47,931 bases of DNA. Source: Bacteroidaceae bacterium. Lineage in GTDB: Bacteria > Bacteroidota > Bacteroidia > Bacteroidales > Bacteroidaceae. The position numbers and the translations under genes are program-made. The stretch covers positions 1 to 47,931 of the forward strand of contig JAFSRW010000096.1 of the NCBI GenBank assembly GCA_017445925.1. Direction: 5' to 3'. How positions within the stretch are numbered: position 1 is the first letter of the stretch; every line of letters starts with the position of its first letter. The notes beneath the pieces were generated by a model. It was not told the DNA's origin and ran no database searches. It worked only from the letters and a program-made list of their open reading frames with translations. This document shows, piece by piece, positions 42,971-47,931 of the stretch.

Positions 42971-44695
42971 ATGAAAAAGACTTTCAAAAACATCCTCCTC
43001 GCCCTGTTAGGCGTATTTGCTCTCACTTGCTGCGAGGACGTTCCGGCACCGTATGAGATACCTAATAAGGAAGAGAAAAAACCAGACCAGATAATTCTTC
43101 CTTCAGGTGATGGAACATTAGAGAACCCGTACAATGTAGCTGGTGTGCTGGCCTTTATCAGCACCCTGCAGCCCGATGTGGAATCAGACAAGCCAGTTTA
43201 CGTGAAGGGTAAGGTTTTAGTCAACAAGACCGATGAGGCTACCATCATAGAGCATGGAAACATGAGCTTTACCATGATCGACGAGGGCAACTCCTCTAAT
43301 ACCTTCCTGGCTTGGCAGGTTATGGCACCAGGTAACAAGAGATTCACGTCCGTTAATGATATTAAGAAGGGCGACGAGGTTATTGTTTACGGAAAGGTTG
43401 TCAATTACAAGGGCAATACGCCCGAGACCGTTAACCGTGGACAGGCCTACGTTTATTCTATTAACGGCCAAGGCGATAGCGGCGGCGATGATCCACAGGC
43501 TTCCACTAAGGAGAATCCGCTTACCGTGGCTCAAGCCAAGACAACTAATGGCAATAACTATGTCAAGGGCTACATAGTAGGATGGGTGGACGGAGCCAGC
43601 ATTGCCAGTGGTTCCAAATTTGATGTACCCCCATCTCCCGAAACCGAAGTCCTGCTGGCCGACTCTCCCAATGAGACCGACCCTGCCAACACACTACCCA
43701 TTCAGCTTCCTGCTGGCGATGTTACAAATGCGGCAGAACTCCATGCACATCCCGAGCTTCTAAAGAAGGAGGTAACATTCTATGGCTCTCTGGAAAGGTA
43801 CTTCGGAACCCAAGGTATGAAGGGTACTTCATGGGTGAAGATTGGCGATAAAGCCTACGGTATAGACCCCGAAACAGGAGAACAAGAAGGTGGCGGTGAG
43901 CAAGGTGGAGAAGAAGGTGGCGAGCAAGGCGAGTCCATAGAAGTCACTTGTGCAAAGGCCGTTGAACTTATCATGGCTATGGATAATGGTGCCATCTCTA
44001 AAGAAACCTATACCCTTACGGGTTACATTACAGAAGTGGTAGGCAGAGTCGACAAGAACCAGCAGAGCTTCTGGATGGCAGATACCCAGGATGGCGGTCA
44101 TGTATTCTATGCCTTCTGGACCAATCTGCCCGAGGGCGTAAGCCAGTTTGTTGCTGGCACAAAGATTAAACTTACCGGCCAGCTGCAGAAGTACGTTAAG
44201 AATGGTGAAGTTACTCCCGAGATGAAGAACGGAAACGTGGTGATTCTGGAAGAAGGCGATCAGGGAGGCGACCAAGGTGGTGGCGATCAGGGAGGCGACC
44301 AAGGCGGTGACTCAGCATACAGCATCGACCTCTCTTACACAGGTGGTACCAACTTCTATGACAATGGCGTGGCTACCATTAATGGTGTAGCAGACTGTCC
44401 GGTGCTTAAGATTGGAACCTCTAAGGCTGCTGGCGATTTCACCCTCACGGTTCCTGCAGGTAAGCACAGCTTCTATGCCGTTACATGGAAGGGAACCGGC
44501 ACCGCCGATGTAATCCTTAAGAAGGGCGAAGAGGTCATCAAGACCATTACGGTGAAAGAGAATGATGGCGCAAATCAGAACTCACCCTACACCCTCACCG
44601 TTACAGATGCCGACAAGTACGAGTTCGAGGTGGCTACAGCGTGCACCGTTACCGTAACCTCTGACAAGCGCATAATCTTCTTCGGAATCAAGTAA
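42971..44695 (+). CDS. Lipoprotein with three OB-fold-like modules and Gly/Asp/Gln linkers
   Basis: 574 residues with a signal sequence ending LTCC (lipidation at Cys20 or Cys21). Three beta-rich modules that resemble DUF5689/DUF6359 OB-like domains lie at about 49-167 (KPVYVKGKVLVNK), 180-290 (NYVKGYIVGWVDG) and 323-425 (TYTLTGYITEVVG). A beta-sandwich-like end follows at about 455-574. The modules are joined by linkers of Gly with Asp, Glu and Gln, the largest at 304-322 and 427-450. The repeated V.G.I fold and partial substitution fit a multivalent surface-binding protein. Ligand is unknown; nucleic acid or oligosaccharide is possible. The SLC13 gene begins 5 bp later. Confidence 0.75.
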   Translation: MKKTFKNILLALLGVFALTCCEDVPAPYEIPNKEEKKPDQIILPSGDGTLENPYNVAGVLAFISTLQPDVESDKPVYVKGKVLVNKTDEATIIEHGNMSFTMIDEGNSSNTFLAWQVMAPGNKRFTSVNDIKKGDEVIVYGKVVNYKGNTPETVNRGQAYVYSINGQGDSGGDDPQASTKENPLTVAQAKTTNGNNYVKGYIVGWVDGASIASGSKFDVPPSPETEVLLADSPNETDPANTLPIQLPAGDVTNAAELHAHPELLKKEVTFYGSLERYFGTQGMKGTSWVKIGDKAYGIDPETGEQEGGGEQGGEEGGEQGESIEVTCAKAVELIMAMDNGAISKETYTLTGYITEVVGRVDKNQQSFWMADTQDGGHVFYAFWTNLPEGVSQFVAGTKIKLTGQLQKYVKNGEVTPEMKNGNVVILEEGDQGGDQGGGDQGGDQGGDSAYSIDLSYTGGTNFYDNGVATINGVADCPVLKIGTSKAAGDFTLTVPAGKHSFYAVTWKGTGTADVILKKGEEVIKTITVKENDGANQNSPYTLTVTDADKYEFEVATACTVTVTSDKRIIFFGIK

Positions 44696-44700
44696 AACGT

Positions 44701-46110
44701 ATGAAAAAGAAGAAACAAACCTTACTGGTACTGGCCATCACGCTGTTTTTCTGGCTCGTACCAGCTTCATGGCTGGGACTTGACGCCATGAACGTATTGC
44801 AGCAACGTACCCTTGCAGTGTTCATATTTGCTGCCCTGATGTGGATATTCGAGATTATCCCTGCATGGGCCACATCGGTCTGCACCATGGCCGTATTACT
44901 ATTAACCGTTAGTGACGAAGCTATCCTTCTTACACCCCTTACTGGCGGAGGTTTCGCCGAGGGTACAGCTGTGCCCCATCCTGATTTGATGGCTTCATTT
45001 GGTAACCCCATTATTATCTTGTTTCTGGGTGGGTTTATACTGGCAAACTGTGCTACCAAAGTCGGATTCGACTCAGACTTGGCCAGAGGCATGCTCAAGA
45101 TACTTGGCACACGCCCGGCATTTGTGCTGCTCGGATTCCTGCTGCTGAACGGTCTGATGTCTATGTTTATGTCCAACACGGCCACAGCTGCCATGATGTT
45201 CACCTTCATGATACCCGTTCTCAGCCGAATGCCTCAGAACGAACGTGGACGCATAGGCCTGACGCTGTCCATACCCATTGCAGCCAATCTGGGAGGCTTA
45301 GGCACCCCCATCGGAACCCCGCCCAATGCCATAGCAATCGGACAGTTGTCACAGTTGGGTATCGAGGTAGGCTTTAGTACCTGGATGCTGCACATGGTTC
45401 CCTATGTGCTGGTAATGCTGCTTCTGGCATGGGGACTGCTGCTCCTGCTTTATCCGTTTAAAACGAAATACATCGAGGTTGATCTTGGAGAAAAGAAGCC
45501 TCACGACCGTAATTACTGGATAGTGGTCATGACCCTTCTGCTTACCATAGTACTGTGGGTTACCGAGGAATGGACAGGTATTGATTCCAACGTTGTTGCC
45601 ATGGTACCCTTTGCCGTATTTGCTGTTACAGGTATTTTCGCCAAGGAAGACTTCCTGCAAATTGACTGGGCTGTGCTATGGATGGTAGCAGGTGGTTTTG
45701 CCCTTGGTACCGCCTTCCACCACACGGGGTTAGGCGATATGTTCATCAATGCCATACCCTTCAAGTCGTGGTCAGTTTGGCTGGTATTCCTCATGTCGGG
45801 ATTCGTTATTTACGCCATCTCAACCTTCATTTCCAATACCTCAGCGGCCAACTTGCTTATGCCCATTCTGGCTTTGGTAGGAACCGCTATGGGCGACAAT
45901 CTGGCAGTCCTTGGTGGTGTAACGTCAATGCTGCTTTTTGTAGCAGTCAACACCTCTCTACCCATGACCCTGCCTATTTCCACGCCTCCCAATGCTATTG
46001 CCAGTTCTACCGGCTTTGTTCCCACGCGCGACATGCTCATTGTGGGACTCATCATTGGCATTACTGGATTCGTCCTTGCCTTTGGCTGGATTCTACTTTT
46101 CCCCTTATAG
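44701..46110 (+). CDS. SLC13/DASS family anion symporter
   Basis: 469 residues with about 11-12 membrane segments. It has the paired DASS motifs: FMSNTATAAMM (first SNT) with GTPIGTPPNAIA, and a second SNTSAANLLMPI with LPISTPPNAIA. The family moves dicarboxylates, citrate, sulfate or phosphate with sodium across the inner membrane. It begins 5 bp after the OB-module lipoprotein stop, so it belongs to the TonB receptor operon, which is unusual and suggests that its substrate is an anionic product of what the receptor imports. A long palindrome at 46118-46167 ends the operon. Confidence 0.9.
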   Translation: MKKKKQTLLVLAITLFFWLVPASWLGLDAMNVLQQRTLAVFIFAALMWIFEIIPAWATSVCTMAVLLLTVSDEAILLTPLTGGGFAEGTAVPHPDLMASFGNPIIILFLGGFILANCATKVGFDSDLARGMLKILGTRPAFVLLGFLLLNGLMSMFMSNTATAAMMFTFMIPVLSRMPQNERGRIGLTLSIPIAANLGGLGTPIGTPPNAIAIGQLSQLGIEVGFSTWMLHMVPYVLVMLLLAWGLLLLLYPFKTKYIEVDLGEKKPHDRNYWIVVMTLLLTIVLWVTEEWTGIDSNVVAMVPFAVFAVTGIFAKEDFLQIDWAVLWMVAGGFALGTAFHHTGLGDMFINAIPFKSWSVWLVFLMSGFVIYAISTFISNTSAANLLMPILALVGTAMGDNLAVLGGVTSMLLFVAVNTSLPMTLPISTPPNAIASSTGFVPTRDMLIVGLIIGITGFVLAFGWILLFPL

Positions 46111-46117
46111 GAACTCA

Positions 46118-46167
46118 CCCGCTAAACCAAAAACTGCTATCCGGATAGCAGTTTTTGGTTTAACGGG
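46118..46167. terminator. Long near-perfect palindrome, bidirectional terminator
   Basis: Arms 46118-46142 and 46143-46167 pair with one mismatch in 25 bp and no spacer; the inner 20 bp are perfect. The stem carries A/T tracts (CCAAAAAC/GTTTTTGG) so that either RNA would form a stem with U residues. It lies between the ends of the SLC13 and smalltalk genes. Confidence 0.75.
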
Positions 46168-46172
46168 TAGCG

Positions 46173-46268
46173 TTACCTCATGCAAGAGGTTGTGCCCAAT
46201 GCTGTGATAGCTGCTGTTATGATGCTCGCTATCAGTTGGAGGATTGCCCTCCACGTTTCTTTTTTCAT
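46173..46268 (-). CDS. Smalltalk-type small membrane protein
   Basis: A 31-residue protein, too short for most gene calls. It starts MKKETWRAILQLIASIIT and ends LGTTSCMR, with a single hydrophobic segment and a near-terminal Cys. It matches, from memory, the Bacteroidales 'smalltalk protein' family, which commonly sits just downstream of HU-related DNA-binding protein genes, as here. Function is unknown; location is probably the inner membrane. The 3' palindrome is 6 bp away. A G+C-rich repeat element separates it from the HU-like gene. Confidence 0.85.
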   Translation of the reverse strand: MKKETWRAILQLIASIITAAITALGTTSCMR

Positions 46269-46272
46269 AATC

Positions 46273-46500
46273 GGCCCCTCTCCCTAACCCTCCCCCAAAT
46301 GGGAGGGGACTGCAAGCAGGGGTATGGGCAGTCAAATAAACAATCTTTAATTACTATCATCTCTCCAAGGTACCCCACCTCCCATTTGGGGGCGACTGAG
46401 GTCTTTAGAGTAGTGACTGGATGTCACTACGGCCTCACAAAGGGGAGCGAGTCCCCACTCGCGACGGTGGGAGGAGGGGTTAGGGGTTGGAGAGGGGCTC
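46273..46500. repeat. Composite G+C-rich element with inverted ends
   Basis: A region of about 228 bp between smalltalk and the HU-like gene. The left end has GCCCCTCTCC...CTAACCC and the right end carries the inverted form (GGGTTAGGGGTTGGAGAGGGGC type). Inside, CCCTCCC/GGGAGGG (46288-46294, 46301-46307) forms a hairpin, and the 15-bp CCCCCAAATGGGAGG (46292-46306) is repeated inverted at 46378-46392. It resembles a small non-autonomous element and encodes no protein. Confidence 0.55.
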
Positions 46501-46506
46501 TCTTCA

Positions 46507-47052
46507 TCAGTCTTTATCCGCTCCTGGCTCATCACCGCCGTTGTCGCCTGGGTTCTCTCCCCCCTCGCCCACGGGAGAGGGGTCGGGGGTGAGGCTGTTC
46601 TCCTCATCTTCCACTTCACCAGAGGTAGAAGTTACACGCTTCACCTCGTTGCCGTTACGGTCGTAGCAGGTGATTACGATAGAGGTGTTGGCTAACTCGT
46701 CCTTCAGACCCACGCTTGGAGTGAAGATGATGCGGCGACTCTTGATGAGTCCGGTCTTCACGTCGTTCACGTTATCCACACTCTTCGAACGCAGACCGAA
46801 GCGCATGCTTCCCAGTCCGGGCAGTGCCACACTGTGACCCTCGGTAGCCCATGCCTTGATTACCTCGCCAGCTGCATCCCAGCATGCCTGCATCACGCCC
46901 TGGTTAACGCCGCTGCGCAGAGCAGCCTCGCGTATCACCTTTGCCTGACTCAGAGTGGAGTACATCTCAGGCTTCATCACATAGCGGTACTCGCCCGCCG
47001 AATCCTTGTCAAACTTCAGCAGTCTTTCCACTGCCTTTACCTTAAGTGCCAT
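46507..47052 (-). CDS. HU-related DNA-binding protein with repeat-derived tail
   Basis: 181 residues. Residues 1-125 fit the HU-related family of Bacteroidales (TIGR01201 type): MALKVKAVERLLKFDKD, the helical VNQGVMQACWDAAGEVIKAWATEGHSVALPGLGSMRFGLR and the following FTPSVGLKDELANTSI. It should bind DNA as a nucleoid protein. From about 150 the chain is a low-complexity acidic tail. SLTPDPSPVGEGGENP within it is the translation of a G+C-rich palindromic repeat at 46549-46603. The promoter lies about 170 bp upstream, leaving a long leader. The smalltalk gene is downstream. Confidence 0.88.
   Translation of the reverse strand: MALKVKAVERLLKFDKDSAGEYRYVMKPEMYSTLSQAKVIREAALRSGVNQGVMQACWDAAGEVIKAWATEGHSVALPGLGSMRFGLRSKSVDNVNDVKTGLIKSRRIIFTPSVGLKDELANTSIVITCYDRNGNEVKRVTSTSGEVEDEENSLTPDPSPVGEGGENPGDNGGDEPGADKD
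46549..46603. repeat. G+C-rich palindromic repeat translated in the HU-like tail
   Basis: A C-run followed by a G-run (CCCCTCG...GAGAGGGG) gives an imperfect hairpin. On the minus strand it is read in frame as TPDPSPVGEGG. It is related in composition to 46273-46500 and 12885-12970. Confidence 0.7.
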
Positions 47053-47132
47053 AAAATGATAAATTTTAAGGTTGTAAAACTTTTTCCTATTCCTTAAAAC
47101 CTATTCCTTCCTTCCGTGTTTTTGCCGCTATA

Positions 47133-47174
47133 CTATGCAGAACTTTCTCGTGCACTAAGAAAAACTTTCTCCAT
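47133..47174 (-). CDS. Possible 13-residue leader ORF in the HU leader
   Basis: On the minus strand ATG at 47174 opens MEKVFLSARESSA then stop. GAGAAAGTT occurs twice within it, and ACTATG/CATAGT flanks it. It lies in the long leader between the HU promoter and start. It may be a regulatory leader or chance. Confidence 0.2.
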   Translation of the reverse strand: MEKVFLSARESSA

Positions 47175-47223
47175 AGTTATGCCGCAAATTTCGTTGCTTT
47201 ATGTCCTTCTTGCAACTTTGTTG

Positions 47224-47255
47224 CAAAGGTACAACTTTTTCCTGAATCCTGCAAA
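47224..47255 (-). promoter_or_regulatory. Promoter of the HU-like gene (-33 and -7)
   Basis: The minus strand reads TACCTTTG (complement of 47224-47231) with TTTG (complement of 47252-47255) 20 bp upstream, a full match to the Bacteroidetes consensus. It predicts a leader of about 165 nt. Confidence 0.75.
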
Positions 47256-47316
47256 TTTTTGAGCAACTTTTTTCAGAAAATTACATCTTCCTTCAGCCCT
47301 CTTCCATCGGGTTAGG

Positions 47317-47544
47317 TTACCCACTTACCCAGTTACCCACTTATGACATCTGTATTCTGGAAAAACTTGAACCAGAAATTTTACTTTATATTATATACAA
47401 AGTAATTATTATTATAAATTATTATAAATTATCATAAATCATCACTCTCCTCTATCATGTAATCCATTTTCCTCATTCTATCTTATCCATTGTGAAAATG
47501 GAAAAACCTAAATGTCATAAGTGGGTAAGTGGGTAACTGGGTAA
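47317..47544. repeat. 33-bp inverted repeats flanking 162 bp of AT-rich DNA
   Basis: The arm at 47317-47349 begins with TTACCCA units (8-bp period) and ends CTTATGACAT. The arm at 47512-47544 is its inverted copy with 31 of 33 matches. The inside is AT-rich with a 10-bp tandem pattern and no ORF. It resembles a miniature inverted-repeat element or a replication/segregation site. Confidence 0.7.
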
Positions 47545-47761
47545 GTTCGGAGAAGATAATTCATTATCTTCCTACTTCAGCTCAATAATATCACTCCACC
47601 GTGTGGTGGGATTCTTACTCCGGTACCCTTTTAGCACTCCTGAACAGCCTAAAAAATGTTAATAACTAATAACAGCTCCGGTGAAAATAAAACAAATGTT
47701 AAAATTTGGGGAGCATTTTGTTTTTTTCCCTCACATTCCCCGAGTCTATATGGTAATCATG

Positions 47762-47769
47762 TAACTTTG
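47762..47769 (+). promoter_or_regulatory. -7 promoter element at the window edge
   Basis: TAACTTTG matches TAnnTTTG. It precedes the micro-ORF at 47801 by 31 bp and would transcribe rightward out of the window. Confidence 0.6.
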
Positions 47770-47800
47770 CCGTAGAAAAACATTAAATATAATAGTTACT

Positions 47801-47848
47801 ATGTTTGCAGTCGGAAACACCAATAAGCCGATAGGAGATAGTTCTTAG
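47801..47848 (+). CDS. Possible 15-residue leader peptide at window edge
   Basis: ATG at 47801 opens MFAVGNTNKPIGDSS then TAG at 47846-47848. It follows a good promoter and precedes a 19-bp stem, an arrangement seen in attenuated or leader-controlled transcripts. The gene it would serve is outside the window. Confidence 0.3.
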   Translation: MFAVGNTNKPIGDSS

Positions 47849-47862
47849 GCTAAGAAATATTC

Positions 47863-47925
47863 CGCAGCGTGAGTTGCAGAGAACCTCTTCGCTCCGCTTC
47901 GAGAACCTCTACATCTCACGTTGCG
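47863..47925 (+). other. Long hairpin with internal direct repeat
   Basis: Arms 47863-47881 and 47907-47925 pair at 16 of 19 positions. Between and within them GAGAACCTCT occurs twice, 12 bp apart. It could be a structured leader RNA or the end of a mobile element continuing past the window. Confidence 0.45.
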
Positions 47926-47931
47926 TGAAAG

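Larger units (their letters stand above)
47053..47931. other. Non-coding region with HU leader, inverted repeats and edge promoter
   Basis: No large gene. It holds the HU leader (to about 47216), the HU promoter at 47224-47255, an inverted-repeat pair (47317-47349 and 47512-47544) around AT-rich DNA with a 10-bp tandem period near 47405-47445, a rightward promoter at 47762-47769, a 15-codon micro-ORF and a hairpin at the edge. Confidence 0.6.

Noticed and set aside
47317-47544. Chromosomal replication origin
   Set aside because: The AT-rich core and repeats are suggestive, but I saw no DnaA boxes (TTATNCACA) and no dnaA or gidA/mnmG neighbours.
1-47931. tRNA or rRNA genes
   Set aside because: The only T-loop-like GGTTCAATCCC seen belongs to the tmRNA; no other cloverleaf was recognised by eye. 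A tRNAscan run would settle it.

Overview
The window looks like the chromosome of a Bacteroidales bacterium, most likely Prevotella or a close relative (Prevotellaceae). Support comes from many promoters of the Bacteroidetes type (TAnnTTTG at -7), a tmRNA whose tag ends in NYALAA, an HU-related DNA-binding protein paired with a 31-residue 'smalltalk'-type small protein, a DUF4831 protein, TonB/lipoprotein outer-membrane genes, and many secreted glycoside hydrolases. No tRNA, rRNA, insertion sequence, phage or CRISPR was seen.

Layout. (1) 1-663 is non-coding. (2) 664-12197 is one tight leftward exopolysaccharide/capsule operon: Wza-type export protein, Wzz-type chain-length protein, Wzx flippase, nitroreductase-family protein, Wzy-like polymerase, polysaccharide pyruvyl transferase, WbsX-like protein, GT2 glycosyltransferase and a secreted GH26 enzyme. 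(3) 12339-12736 is the tmRNA (ssrA). (4) 12762-14961 is an SGNH esterase plus MBOAT acyltransferase pair, a likely O-acetylation module for the neighbouring polysaccharide. (5) 15020-20030 holds a monofunctional AICAR formyltransferase, a small basic protein, a secreted EEP (endonuclease/exonuclease/phosphatase)-GLUG protein and, next to it, a short EEP paralogue that has lost most catalytic residues. (6) 20092-31113 is a set of secreted carbohydrate-active enzymes (GH43-CBM6, DUF4838, GH36, GH95, GH128-like) without a SusC/SusD pair. (7) 31214-34278 is a leftward housekeeping operon hpt-adk-obg-pgeF. (8) 34430-38033 has DUF4831, a Cys-rich small protein, an AT-rich hypothetical and class II aldolase (fba). 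(9) 38129-46110 is a divergent locus: a secreted EEP enzyme facing a TonB-dependent receptor, two lipoproteins with DUF5689/OB-fold-like modules and an SLC13 anion symporter. This is the best candidate for an undescribed uptake system; a role in scavenging nucleic acid or another phosphoester is inference. (10) 46173-47052 holds the smalltalk and HU-like genes. (11) 47053-47931 has the HU leader, a 33-bp inverted-repeat pair, and a rightward promoter with a micro-ORF and hairpin at the window edge.

Two dispersed repeat types run through the window. First, arrays of usually four 7-bp units (28 bp), with at least nine different unit sequences, lie in many intergenic gaps. One array is translated inside a secreted enzyme. 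Second, G+C-rich palindromes built on CCCCTCC/GGAGGGG lie between genes and also in frame inside three genes (SGNH esterase, EEP-GLUG protein, HU-like protein). Both favour linkers and tails and leave catalytic domains intact.
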